From positions 31,221 to 95,220 of the forward strand of contig NZ_JAJNBZ010000024.1 of the NCBI RefSeq assembly GCF_021369635.1: 64,000 nucleotides of DNA, read 5' to 3'. The notes under the pieces are model-generated. The model saw only the letters and a list, made by a program, of their open reading frames with translations, was not told the origin of the DNA and made no database searches. Below, one piece after another: positions 29,699-38,777 of the stretch. Made by a program: the position numbers and the translations under genes. Source of the stretch: Paenibacillus profundus (lineage in GTDB: Bacteria > Bacillota > Bacilli > Paenibacillales > Paenibacillaceae). Each line of letters opens with the position of its first letter. Position 1 is the stretch's first letter.

Positions 29699-30880
29699 AT
29701 GACTGCTTGGCGGAAAACAACAAGTTCCCCCACTTGGCAATTTGTCATTCTTATTATTGTTGTCACATTTACCGGATTGAGTCAAGGGCTGCTATTGCCC
29801 CTGCTCACCATCTTCCTTGAGCGGATGGGCGTGCCGTCCGACTTGAATGCTTTGAATGCAACGGCACTATATATCGGCGTATTTGCCATGATGTTCTTGG
29901 TGGAACGGATATTGATCAAGGTTGGCTTCAAACGTATGATTTTGGGCGGTTTAATAGTGGTTACAGCAGCACTGGCGCTCTTTCCGATCATGCAAAATAT
30001 TTGGGTATGGTTCGTGCTGCGGCTTGTGGTCGGCATTGGCGACAGCGCGCTACATTATGCTACACAGTTATGGGCAGTCTCTGTTAGTCCGGCGCACCGG
30101 AGGGGACGGAACATCTCTTTGTACGGGATGGCTTATGGCGTTGGGTTCAGCTTCGGTCCATTAGGAATCAATTTGCTGAAAATTAGTGATGCGGCACCGT
30201 TTATCGTCATCGTGCTCATGTTCGTCATCGTCATGGGAATCGTCTTCTTCAAGCTGCCGGATCAACGCGCGGAAATGATGCAGGATGGTTCAAGACCGGA
30301 GAAGCGTTATGCTCGCTCGTATCAATGGGCTTGGTTTGCGCTATTGCCGGCCTTCCTATATGGGTATATGGAAGCGTCCATGAACAGCAACTTCCCTGTA
30401 TATGCTTTGCGACTCGGATTGGAGCAAGAGTGGATTTCGTACCTGCTGCCGTTCTTCGGCATTGGCGGACTCATTCTCCAGCTGCCGCTCGGAATTTTGA
30501 GTGACCGTATCGATCGTAAAAAAGTACTGATGACCTGCGGGATTTTAGGCGGTCTCGGCTTCTTGTTCATTCCACTCTTCGGCACGAACATATGGGGCAT
30601 ATTAATTATGTTCATGCTTGTGGGAGGTCTAGTCGGCTCATTTTTCTCGCTTGGTCTCGCATACGCAGCAGACATATTGCCCAAAGCTTATTTGCCTTCG
30701 GCGAACGTGATCGCATCTATTCACTTCAGTCTAGGGAGCATCATTGGTCCGAATCTGGCAGGACTCGGCATCCAGCACATCTCTATCGGAAGCATGTTCT
30801 ATTTATTAGGAATATGGTATATCGGATTTTCGTTGCTGGGCTTTATCTTCAAGCGTGCGACAAAAACGCTTGCAAGTTAG
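29699..30880 (+). CDS. MFS efflux transporter
   Basis: This 393-residue protein has 12 predicted membrane helices in two halves. The A-motif-like segment between helices 2 and 3 is weak (LVERILIKVGFKRMI); the equivalent loop in the second half is clear (GILSDRIDRKKVLM). Drug or metabolite efflux is the usual role, substrate unknown. It is expressed divergently from the ArsR-type regulator. The ATG follows GGGGAGG. A small hairpin (AAGTTAG-GTG-CTAACTT) overlaps the stop codon but has no T run. Confidence 0.85.
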   Translation: MTAWRKTTSSPTWQFVILIIVVTFTGLSQGLLLPLLTIFLERMGVPSDLNALNATALYIGVFAMMFLVERILIKVGFKRMILGGLIVVTAALALFPIMQNIWVWFVLRLVVGIGDSALHYATQLWAVSVSPAHRRGRNISLYGMAYGVGFSFGPLGINLLKISDAAPFIVIVLMFVIVMGIVFFKLPDQRAEMMQDGSRPEKRYARSYQWAWFALLPAFLYGYMEASMNSNFPVYALRLGLEQEWISYLLPFFGIGGLILQLPLGILSDRIDRKKVLMTCGILGGLGFLFIPLFGTNIWGILIMFMLVGGLVGSFFSLGLAYAADILPKAYLPSANVIASIHFSLGSIIGPNLAGLGIQHISIGSMFYLLGIWYIGFSLLGFIFKRATKTLAS

Positions 30881-31041
30881 GTGCTAACTTACTTACACTA
30901 GAATATAAGCATTGATGAATGAAGTGAAGCAGATACGTCGGAGATGAATATGACTTCTGTATTTGTGCTTGTTCAAAAATATCACTTTTGGACAACCTCT
31001 ATTGGGATTGCCGTTATCGGGATGGAGAGGAGCTAGTAACG

Positions 31042-31770
31042 ATGATTAAAGTGGAACGACTTGTAAAGCGGTATCCTCCGGCGGAACCGGTTCTGAATAA
31101 ACTGAGCTTTGAAATTCAACCCGGCGAGTTCATCGGGATCGTGGGCCCGAGCGGGAGCGGAAAGTCGACGCTGTTGAAGTGTCTAGCGCTGCGTGAAAGC
31201 TGGACAAGCGGGAAATTGATCGTGGACGGGGCCGATATGATTGCCCAGCAATGGAATGGAAAGCGCAAGGTGTGGCGCGAGTTTGCTTATTTGGAGCAGA
31301 ATCCGGTGTTGGCTGCCAATCGCAAGGCGCTCAAAAATGTGCTTATCGGCCGCTTCCACCAGACGCCGCTGTGGCGCATGGCTACAGGCATGATTCGTTC
31401 CGACGATTATATGGGGGCTATGGATACGCTGGAAATGCTCGGTCTGCTCGATAAAGCCCATAAGAAGACGGGGGATTTGAGTGGAGGAGAGAAGCAGCGG
31501 GTCGCTATCGCTCGTGCGCTCGTGCACGGTGCGAATGTGCTGCTTGCCGATGAACCGGTATTAGGTCTCGATCCGAAATCGGCCGATTCAGTGCTGGAGA
31601 CGTTCCAGGGACTGTGCTTCAGGCAGCGCAAGACCGTCATTGCCGTATTCCACCAAGTGGAGCTGGCTGAAAAATATGCAACCCGCATATGGGGACTGAA
31701 ACAAGGCCAAATCGTAGTGGATGTGAAAGGCCGGCGCTTGCTTCAGTCGGAGAAAGCTCTTATCTTATAA
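31042..31770 (+). CDS. ABC transporter ATPase, PhnC-like, orphan
   Basis: This 242-residue ATPase has all ABC motifs: Walker [10 protein letters not shown] (about residue 36), the Q-loop in LEQNPVLAANRKALKNVLIGR, signature LSGGEKQRVAIARAL, Walker B VLLADEPVLGLD and the H-loop in FHQVELA. The ALKNVLIGR and GLLDKAHKK-type segments are characteristic of phosphonate transporter ATPases (PhnC). No permease or binding-protein gene is adjacent, so it either serves a transporter encoded elsewhere or has diverged. The frame begins at 30988; the ATG at 31042 follows GGAGAGGAGC and starts at the conserved strand. Confidence 0.83.
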   Translation: MIKVERLVKRYPPAEPVLNKLSFEIQPGEFIGIVGPSGSGKSTLLKCLALRESWTSGKLIVDGADMIAQQWNGKRKVWREFAYLEQNPVLAANRKALKNVLIGRFHQTPLWRMATGMIRSDDYMGAMDTLEMLGLLDKAHKKTGDLSGGEKQRVAIARALVHGANVLLADEPVLGLDPKSADSVLETFQGLCFRQRKTVIAVFHQVELAEKYATRIWGLKQGQIVVDVKGRRLLQSEKALIL

Positions 31771-31892
31771 AGAAATATGGGCATTTGTCACGCCATCTCT
31801 TTCTTGCGCATATGCTAGTGCAGACCACGGAGCTTCATCCGTTACGTTCTGTGTCAGCATACAATATGTTACTTGAGGGAGATGGCTGATTC

Positions 31893-32501
31893 ATGCTGCA
31901 TCCGTTACCGGCGCAAATCGAGCCGTATGTCATCCGCAAGCCGCGATTGGAAGTGTATGTGCCTCAGGTTAGCAGCAGTTCACATCCCGAAGCCGCAGCG
32001 AAAATGAATCGAGCCATTCGAGATCAGGCTGTGAAATTAATACAAATGACTGGCTATGAAGAATCACAAGATACTGAAGTAACCGGTACCTACGAAATCA
32101 AGCTAAATGAACGTGGGCTTATCAGTCTTGTATTAATTGTGTATGGCTATACGAAGGGTGCCGCGCATGGGATGACCTATCAACGCGGTCTGACGTTCCA
32201 GACGGACTCGGGCCAGCTTATTACGCTCGCACAATTGTTCGAACCTGGGGTTCCATATGTCGCGGAGCTATCCAAGCATGTTGCCGCACAAATCAAACAG
32301 CGTCAAATACCGACATTCGAACCGTTCAAGTCAATTGATAAAAATCAGGATTTTTATATGACGGATAAGGCGCTTGTCCTGTTTTTCGGCTTGTATGATC
32401 TAGCCCCTTATGTATACGGATTTCAATATTTTCCAATTTCGATATACGATCTGAATGATATCAAAGCCGAGAATGGGGTAATCGATGCGTTGTGGTATTA
32501 A
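31893..32501 (+). CDS. DUF3298-domain protein (RsiV/PdaC-like), cytosolic form
   Basis: This 202-residue protein has the features of DUF3298/PdaC_C domains: GAAHGMTYQRGLTFQTDSGQ (the conserved G-A-A-H-G turn), followed by LITLAQLF and the C-terminal FQYFPISIYDL. In RsiV this fold binds lysozyme, and in PdaC it accompanies peptidoglycan deacetylase domains. Here there is neither a signal peptide nor a membrane segment, which is odd for a domain that normally faces outwards; non-classical export or a different ligand must be considered. A GAGGGAGATGG ribosome-binding site precedes it and a terminator follows. Confidence 0.75.
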   Translation: MLHPLPAQIEPYVIRKPRLEVYVPQVSSSSHPEAAAKMNRAIRDQAVKLIQMTGYEESQDTEVTGTYEIKLNERGLISLVLIVYGYTKGAAHGMTYQRGLTFQTDSGQLITLAQLFEPGVPYVAELSKHVAAQIKQRQIPTFEPFKSIDKNQDFYMTDKALVLFFGLYDLAPYVYGFQYFPISIYDLNDIKAENGVIDALWY

Positions 32502-32525
32502 ATAACGTTGGTTTGTCACGGGATT

Positions 32526-32552
32526 GTCACCTTTTGGTGGCGCTTTTTTTTT
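32526..32552 (+). terminator. Terminator after the DUF3298 gene
   Basis: GTCACC pairs with GGTGGC around TTTT and is followed by GC and ten T. Confidence 0.7.
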
Positions 32553-32651
32553 ATAATAGATAGGTATTTGGTTCACTCGATAGGGATAGGGGTGTCGAAT
32601 ACTCACCCCGTTCAAGGATACAATGAAATCAAGTTAACTATGAAATGAGGG

Positions 32652-33959
32652 ATGAGGTTGAGAACTAAGCGGCTCATACACAGCGCGTCACTTCTTCTCA
32701 TTCTGCTGAGCGTGATGCTCAGCGGCTGCCAGTGGATTCAAGATCCTAAATCATTGATGAGCGTTCCAAGGCTCCCTACTGAGAAGGCTAACCTAAAAAG
32801 CATGATCGCTTCGCAGCTGCCCGAAGGAGCGATACTTATACGCCCGACCAGCTCGGACGACGCGAGCGCGATCCGGGTCACGGATCTGAATAACGACGGT
32901 CTTGCGGATACGGCGGTCGTTTTTTATGAGACCCCGGAAAAGGAAGTCCGCATACATGGGATGGTTTTTCACAGGGACGGGGATTCATGGAGAATGGTCG
33001 TTGATTTTGACGGGGAAGGCATCAAGCTCGACTCTGTTGAACTTATCGACATTACGAACGATTCCCGGTTGGATCTGGTGGTCGGATATGGAAGCAACGA
33101 CACGGACTTGAACAAAGGTCTTGTCATATATACGTTCACGCAGGACGGAATCAACAAACTGTTTGAGCAGCCTTACTCGCAATTTGTTATTGATGATCTT
33201 GATCAGAACGGAAAAAACCAGCTGTTTATCGTGAACAATCGCCGCGGTCAGTCCCCGGTTCTTACCGCATTTGATTATCAGAATGGGAAGATGGTCAAGC
33301 TTAATGAGCTGGCTATGGATAAAGAAGTAAACATGTATATTAATATGGTGTCCGGCTTCATTAGTAAAGATCACAAAGGAATCGTGATGGATGCATCGGC
33401 AGGTGCCAACTATTGGTTGACGAATGTTGTCGTGTTGAATAAGGACAAGGTGCTGGAGCAAGTGCTGAGTGATGACATGACCTTGAAGCCGTATTTTACC
33501 ACGAGTGCTGACATTAATGGCGACGGGATTATAGAAATCGCTATGCCGGAGACACCGTCAGGTTGGGATCGTCTGTACGAATCCTATGAAATTCCTTATT
33601 TTACGAACTACTTTCAGTGGGATGGAAGCAATGGCTTGAAGTTGGTTGACAAGCAGTACCGAGATTATCTGGATCGTTTCTATCTGACGTTCCCGAAATC
33701 ATGGTATGGTCGCGTTACGGTAGATACGAAATCGAAAAAGGATGAGATTCTTATCTTCGTCGACCAGAATACGAATGAAAAACTAGCCGAGATCCGTTTT
33801 TTCACTCCTGTAATGTGGGATTTAAACAAAGAGAAATGGACGTACTTAAGTTCTTTTGGTGATAAAATAATCGGAATCATCAGTAAAGAACCGCTTAAAC
33901 TGAACAAAGGCCTACCTAAGATTCCGGAATTAAACAATAATGAAAGCAACAGTAAATAG
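32652..33959 (+). CDS. Lipoprotein with FG-GAP/VCBS-like repeats
   Basis: This 435-residue exported lipoprotein has the lipobox LSGC near residue 25. Several Asp-rich loops follow the pattern D-[LIV]-[NTD]-x-D-G (VTDLNNDGLADTAVVFY, LIDITNDSRLDLVVGY, IDDLDQNGKNQLFIV, SADINGDGIIEIAMPE), the calcium-binding turns of VCBS/FG-GAP beta-propeller repeats. It ends 17 nt before the response regulator gene and is almost certainly in one operon with the regulator and kinase. A role as an extracellular sensor or accessory for the kinase is likely, though not shown by the sequence itself. Confidence 0.83.
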   Translation: MRLRTKRLIHSASLLLILLSVMLSGCQWIQDPKSLMSVPRLPTEKANLKSMIASQLPEGAILIRPTSSDDASAIRVTDLNNDGLADTAVVFYETPEKEVRIHGMVFHRDGDSWRMVVDFDGEGIKLDSVELIDITNDSRLDLVVGYGSNDTDLNKGLVIYTFTQDGINKLFEQPYSQFVIDDLDQNGKNQLFIVNNRRGQSPVLTAFDYQNGKMVKLNELAMDKEVNMYINMVSGFISKDHKGIVMDASAGANYWLTNVVVLNKDKVLEQVLSDDMTLKPYFTTSADINGDGIIEIAMPETPSGWDRLYESYEIPYFTNYFQWDGSNGLKLVDKQYRDYLDRFYLTFPKSWYGRVTVDTKSKKDEILIFVDQNTNEKLAEIRFFTPVMWDLNKEKWTYLSSFGDKIIGIISKEPLKLNKGLPKIPELNNNESNSK

Positions 33960-33976
33960 ATAAGGAGACGGAAACG

Positions 33977-34675
33977 ATGACGAAAATACTAATCCTCGAA
34001 GACGAAGAATCCATCCGCAGCTTTATTGTCATCAATTTGAAGCGCAATGGCTTTGATGTCGTGGAAGCCGACAATGGCAACGATGCATTCCAAATGATAA
34101 TGAATGATCCGACCATCGATATTGCGTTGCTTGATGTCATGGTGCCAGGCATCGACGGGTTTGAAGTGTGCCGCCGCGTCAGGGAGCATAATGAACGATT
34201 GGGCATTATTTTCTTGACGGCGAAGGTTCAGGAGCAGGATAAGGTCTATGCCCTTTCCGTTGGTGCGGACGATCATGTAAGCAAGCCGTTCAGTCCGACA
34301 GAGCTTGTCGCGCGGATTCAGTCTTTACTGCGCAGGGTGAATTCGTACCAGCAGTCGGCACAGAAGGTAGTATATCATTCGGGTCCGTTTACGTTAGATC
34401 TGATAGCCAAACGGTTCTCGAAATTGAACGAAGCTATTGATTTAACACCGACAGAGTTCTCCTTAGTGCAGTTCTTCATGGAAAAAGAGGACATGACGTT
34501 AAGCCGTGACGTATTGTTGGATCATGTGTGGGGAAAAGATTACATGGGTGATCCCAAAATCGTTGACGTTAACATCCGCCGTTTGCGGCAGAAAATAGAA
34601 GATGAGCCATCTGCGCCGAAGTATATGGAAACCGTATGGGGACACGGGTATAAATGGAAAGGAACTTCTTCATGA
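33977..34675 (+). CDS. OmpR/PhoB-family response regulator
   Basis: This 232-residue regulator has a complete receiver: acidic pocket E8-D9-E10, phosphoacceptor D53 in LLDVMVPG, T81 and K103 in VSKPFSP. The winged helix at about 130-230 shows LTPTEFSLVQFF, VDVNIRRLRQKIE and METVWGHGYKW. It is activated by the kinase encoded next to it; the genes overlap by four bases (ATGA). AAGGAGACGG serves as ribosome-binding site. Targets unknown; the lipoprotein gene upstream is one likely member of its regulon. Confidence 0.93.
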   Translation: MTKILILEDEESIRSFIVINLKRNGFDVVEADNGNDAFQMIMNDPTIDIALLDVMVPGIDGFEVCRRVREHNERLGIIFLTAKVQEQDKVYALSVGADDHVSKPFSPTELVARIQSLLRRVNSYQQSAQKVVYHSGPFTLDLIAKRFSKLNEAIDLTPTEFSLVQFFMEKEDMTLSRDVLLDHVWGKDYMGDPKIVDVNIRRLRQKIEDEPSAPKYMETVWGHGYKWKGTSS

Positions 34676-36105
34676 TAAAACCCGGCATACGCCGTTCGGT
34701 CGTACTGCATTATTTCATCGTTGTATTTTTGACGATGCTTATTTTAGAAGCCATTTTTTTAATTTCCGTACGGACGTACTATTATGAGTCGGTATCGAAT
34801 CATCTGACGTATCATTCGGCTGTAACTACCTCGTATTATCAACGTTATTTGAGTCTGGGTTCGAACGAAGACGATCAAGGGTGGCTTACCGAGCTATTGA
34901 AGCTATTTAAACTAGATAACGCCGAAGTTCAAATCTTGAATCGCAGCGGGAAGGTTCTGGTCACTTCGAACGAGTTCAAAGTGGACACACCAGTCACCAC
35001 TTCCGATGTCATAAGCGCGCTAAACGGGAATATCAATCAATGGACCGGGAAGCAGCCGGGTACCGGCGAAGCCGTCATGGCAGTATCGGCTCCGCTACTA
35101 GTGCGTGGCGACATTGTCTACGTGCTTCGGCTGGTGACCTCGTTAGAATTGGTGAATGACCGAATTAACGGCATAGTGCTCTTGTCCATCATTGTCTCAA
35201 TTGCGGTCCTTATCGTCGTGCTCGTCATCAGCTTGGGATTGGCGAATTCTATCGTGAAGCCAGTCAACGAGATTACGGCCGCATCCGCACAGATGGCTCG
35301 AGGGCAGTTCGACATTCGAATTAAAGAAGGCTATAAGTATGAACTGGGTGAGCTCGCGAAGACGCTTAATTTTATGGCGCACGAAATTGTGCGGAGCAAC
35401 CAGCTTAAGAATGACTTTATATCTTCCATATCTCACGAACTGAGGACACCATTAACGGGAATTAAAGGCTGGAGCGAGACGCTGCTTTCCGGACAATACG
35501 ATGAAGCAGAGACGAAGCTAGGTATGAACGTCATCTCGAAGGAGACGGATCGCCTGATCGGCCTTGTCGAAGACCTGCTCGATTTCTCCAAGCTGCAGCA
35601 GAACAAGCTGCAGTTCCACTGGCATCCGGTATCGTTGGCCAATGTCATTGAAGATACGATGCTGCAAGTGAAGAAGAAGGCGGAACAAAAACAGATTTCG
35701 CTCGAAGAGCGAGTCCGCGGGACCGAGATTCCGTTGAATGCCGATACCAATCGATTAAAACAAGTATTTCTGAATCTCATCGACAATGCCATCAAGTTCT
35801 CTCCAAAAGAATCGGTTATTACGGTGCACACGACGTGGGATGAAGAGAAGGCAGTCGTGCGAATTGTCGACCAAGGCATCGGGATTAGCCATGAGCATCT
35901 GGCGAAAGTGATGGATAAATTTTACCAAGTAAATCCGAGTCATGGCGGAACCGGGTTAGGCTTGGCCATTACGTTCGAATTGGTGAAAGCCCATGGTGGT
36001 GAAATGACAATCGAGAGTGAACTGGATGTCGGCACGACGGTCATCGTAACGCTCCCGGTGCGTATGATGCCGGAACTACAGATCGTGGATGAGGAAAAAA
36101 GTTAG
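34672..36105 (+). CDS. Membrane sensor histidine kinase
   Basis: This 477-residue kinase has two membrane helices (about 9-33 and 167-189) enclosing an extracellular domain of about 130 residues, a HAMP linker, the phosphorylated His255 in SISHELRTPLTG, and the ATPase boxes NLIDNAIKFS, VVRIVDQGIGIS and GGTGLGLAI. The frame extends to 34654, but the ATG at 34672 overlaps the stop of the regulator gene as ATGA with GGAAAGGAAC ahead, implying translational coupling. It pairs with the response regulator just upstream; the lipoprotein at the head of the operon may feed it signals. A terminator follows. Confidence 0.93.
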   Translation: MIKPGIRRSVVLHYFIVVFLTMLILEAIFLISVRTYYYESVSNHLTYHSAVTTSYYQRYLSLGSNEDDQGWLTELLKLFKLDNAEVQILNRSGKVLVTSNEFKVDTPVTTSDVISALNGNINQWTGKQPGTGEAVMAVSAPLLVRGDIVYVLRLVTSLELVNDRINGIVLLSIIVSIAVLIVVLVISLGLANSIVKPVNEITAASAQMARGQFDIRIKEGYKYELGELAKTLNFMAHEIVRSNQLKNDFISSISHELRTPLTGIKGWSETLLSGQYDEAETKLGMNVISKETDRLIGLVEDLLDFSKLQQNKLQFHWHPVSLANVIEDTMLQVKKKAEQKQISLEERVRGTEIPLNADTNRLKQVFLNLIDNAIKFSPKESVITVHTTWDEEKAVVRIVDQGIGISHEHLAKVMDKFYQVNPSHGGTGLGLAITFELVKAHGGEMTIESELDVGTTVIVTLPVRMMPELQIVDEEKS

Positions 36106-36112
36106 AAAATAT

Positions 36113-36152
36113 GACTTTTGTATGTTCACTTTCATGCAAAAGTCTTTTTTTT
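36113..36152 (+). terminator. Terminator of the lipoprotein/two-component operon
   Basis: GACTTTTG pairs with CAAAAGTC around a 16-nt loop and is followed by eight T. Confidence 0.78.
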
Positions 36153-36274
36153 GTGAAATTTAAGGTAAATTTTCGTATCTTCAATCGACAAAACATACTA
36201 TAATGAGATCAATATTGCGACAAGATGTCGCAATTATTCGATTCTTGTCGTCCTCATTGGAAGGAGGATAGGTT

Positions 36275-36799
36275 ATGGGATTGTTTTTATTCGTCATCTG
36301 TGCTGCTTCTGTCCCTTTTTTAATCTATTTGTATTTCAAATATGTAAAGCGAAGAGGAGCCGTCCCGAATGAACCACCGCCTGTAGAATGGAAGGGCTCT
36401 GCTTCCGTGTCAGATGATGCTTCTGTAGAAGACGTACATAAGAGTCATTTCTCTTTACTTATCGTGGAAGATCAATATCCGATTCGAGTGTTGTTGAGAG
36501 AGGCGCTTCATGACTTTCCCTGTGAAGTGCTGGAAGCGGAAACAGGAGCTCAGGCTCTGGAGCTGTTACGCCAGTGCCCAAGCCGTATCGTGTTAATGGA
36601 TGTAAGCTTGCCCGACCAGAGTGGACTTGACGTGTTGCGAACGATACGGACGATGCGTCCGAGTACAGAAGTGATTATGATGTCCGCATATAGCGATACC
36701 GAGAAGGTGAATGAAGCGAAAGCAGCGGGCGCAATTGGATTTTTTTCTAAACCGTTTGATCTTGAAGAGCTGCGCTTATACATTTCATCCAGATTGTAA
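36275..36799 (+). CDS. Membrane-anchored Spo0F-like receiver protein
   Basis: This 174-residue protein starts with one membrane helix (about 3-23, then the basic stop KRR), a Pro/Ser/Asp-rich linker (about 28-57), and ends as a single receiver domain with no output domain. The receiver keeps the phosphorylation residues: E65 and D66, D109 in LMDVSLPD, S137 and K159 in FSKPFD. It resembles Spo0F in detail: IVEDQYPIRVLL against Spo0F's DDQYGIRILL, and M-S-A-Y, E-A-K-x-x-G-A, F-x-K-P-F-D-x-E-E-[LI]-R at the end. The next gene, 39 nt downstream, is a sensor kinase, the likely phosphate donor. Spo0F itself is soluble, so the membrane anchor is unusual. Confidence 0.85.
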   Translation: MGLFLFVICAASVPFLIYLYFKYVKRRGAVPNEPPPVEWKGSASVSDDASVEDVHKSHFSLLIVEDQYPIRVLLREALHDFPCEVLEAETGAQALELLRQCPSRIVLMDVSLPDQSGLDVLRTIRTMRPSTEVIMMSAYSDTEKVNEAKAAGAIGFFSKPFDLEELRLYISSRL

Positions 36800-36838
36800 C
36801 CGACATCGATCCAGGCGTATTCGAATTCGGAGGATGCT

Positions 36839-38680
36839 ATGAATAGAACGATTCCTCGGCAAATGATTATTCATATTGTTGTATCCGTCGCTGCAGCGAT
36901 TGCCATTATTTTCGTCTTCTCCTACGAAGCCGTACGCTCGACGATTCGGAACAACACGGAAGAGAACTACATGAATCAAGTAAAAATGGCCGCTCACGAA
37001 GTGGAAGCGGCCATTCGCCACCATCGGCAGATGGTGGAAACCTATGCCCGTGTTATCCAAGGGATTTATGCTTCTTCCCGCAATATCAAGTCTGACCTGA
37101 ACGATGTGACCGAAATGTACGCCCGCCAGCCGAATGAACTCGTGTTCGGATACTGGTTCTCCATGCAATCCGACTATGAGAAGCAAGGCCGGTTCGCTTC
37201 TTGGTATGGAAACAATAAAGAAGGACGCTTGTCTAATTTATATCAAACGAATTACATCGATGAATCATTACCCCAATTCCGAGACGATCCTCGATACGAC
37301 TTTTATCATGGTGCGGTGAAGAAGAATGGCACTTATATCACTTCGCCGTACATGGACCCTTATGTGAACCTCCCAATTATTTCGATCAGCACGCCGGTTA
37401 CCGATGAGAGAGGCCGAGTGTTTGGTGTGGCCGGTGTCGATATTCGATATGGTGACTTGCAACAGATTGCCTCCAAACTAACGATACATCCGACCAGCAA
37501 AATTTTATTAATTACGAACGAAGGTGACATTTTATACGATACGGATGACAAACAGACTAACTTTTCCAACAATAATATTGACTCTGCTACCGAGTTGGTA
37601 CCTATCATCAATGAGATTAAGGGGCAAAAAGAAACGGTCGTAATAACGAAATATCATGATCAGAAAATGTACGTTTTTTCTGTGCGTCTATCAGAACCGG
37701 CGTGGAGTGCAATGATTATGCTTCCTGTTGCTGTCGTCGATGAGGTCTTCGTGAACCTATCGATGATTTCAGTCGCCACCTTTTTGTTGCTTGTCCTCGC
37801 CATCTATTTACTCGTAGCCGTCTGGGTGCGTCAGTTAATTGCGAAGCCGCTTCATCAGCTCGTGTCTGCTTCTTCCCGAATTGCCGTCGGTAATTACAAC
37901 GGCATGCTGCGCATCGAGACGAACAATGAATTCAGGCAGCTGGGCGAGCATATGAATCGCATGACGGAAGCGCTGCGAAAGCAGGTGCAAATTGAACAAG
38001 AAATGAAGCGTATGAGCTCATTGAAGATCGTCGGGGAGATGGCAGCGGCCCTCAGCCACGAGATCCGCAATCCGTTAACGACGGTACGGGGCTTTCTGCA
38101 ACTGCTGCGAAGCAAGCCTGAACACGCCAAGGAGCATGTCTATTTCGATACGATGATAGAAGAGATAGAGCGGGCGAATACGATTATTACCGAATATTTA
38201 ACGCTTGCGCAGCACAAGTTCGTACAATTCCGTTTCAAGTCATTAAACGATGTCATATCTCACATTTATCCGCTTGTCCAAGCGACAGCGACGGCAAATT
38301 GTCAATATATCCACTTGGATCTCCAGCAGACTCCAGCGCTAGAAATGGATGAGAAAGAGATTCGCCAGTTGCTCCATAATCTGATTCGCAACGGATTGGA
38401 GGCAATGGATGCAAATCAATCGCTGTACATACGAACTCGTTATGAAGAGGAGTCAGTATGGTTAGAGGTGGAGGATGAGGGCTCCGGCTTTGAAGAGAAA
38501 GTGCTCGAGTCTGCGGGAACTCCATTTGTAACGACGAAGGCGGAAGGTACAGGTCTGGGACTATCGATCTGCTATAGTATTGTGCATCGACATCAAGGCC
38601 AGTTAATGATTCAATCGGAACCTGGGAAGACTTTAATTAATGTGAAATTTCCAGTGAAGCAAGCGCCAGCTACAGAATAG
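36839..38680 (+). CDS. dCache-domain sensor histidine kinase, sporulation-kinase type
   Basis: This 613-residue kinase has two membrane helices (about 9-28 and 307-330) around a large extracellular dCache_1-like region (about 35-290; note TPVTDERGRVFGVAGVDI, typical of Cache domains), then HAMP, a His phosphorylation domain with H407 in AAALSHEIRNPLTT, and the ATPase domain (NLIRNGLEAMD, EDEGSGF, GTGLGLSI). The His box AALSHEIRNPLT-x-V-x-GF-x-QLL is that of the KinA-E/NtrB-like sporulation kinases. Together with the Spo0F-like receiver upstream it is a candidate input to a phosphorelay. The dCache ligand is unknown, perhaps an amino acid or organic acid. AATTCGGAGGATGCT provides the ribosome-binding site. 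Confidence 0.9.
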   Translation: MNRTIPRQMIIHIVVSVAAAIAIIFVFSYEAVRSTIRNNTEENYMNQVKMAAHEVEAAIRHHRQMVETYARVIQGIYASSRNIKSDLNDVTEMYARQPNELVFGYWFSMQSDYEKQGRFASWYGNNKEGRLSNLYQTNYIDESLPQFRDDPRYDFYHGAVKKNGTYITSPYMDPYVNLPIISISTPVTDERGRVFGVAGVDIRYGDLQQIASKLTIHPTSKILLITNEGDILYDTDDKQTNFSNNNIDSATELVPIINEIKGQKETVVITKYHDQKMYVFSVRLSEPAWSAMIMLPVAVVDEVFVNLSMISVATFLLLVLAIYLLVAVWVRQLIAKPLHQLVSASSRIAVGNYNGMLRIETNNEFRQLGEHMNRMTEALRKQVQIEQEMKRMSSLKIVGEMAAALSHEIRNPLTTVRGFLQLLRSKPEHAKEHVYFDTMIEEIERANTIITEYLTLAQHKFVQFRFKSLNDVISHIYPLVQATATANCQYIHLDLQQTPALEMDEKEIRQLLHNLIRNGLEAMDANQSLYIRTRYEEESVWLEVEDEGSGFEEKVLESAGTPFVTTKAEGTGLGLSICYSIVHRHQGQLMIQSEPGKTLINVKFPVKQAPATE

Positions 38681-38777
38681 ACAGAGCTCAGCGATGATGC
38701 AAAATAAGCGAATGAATGAACGGGGAGAGAAGCTCTAATTGCGCCCCCCCCTCGCTCATCGTGCAGATGAGATGATG

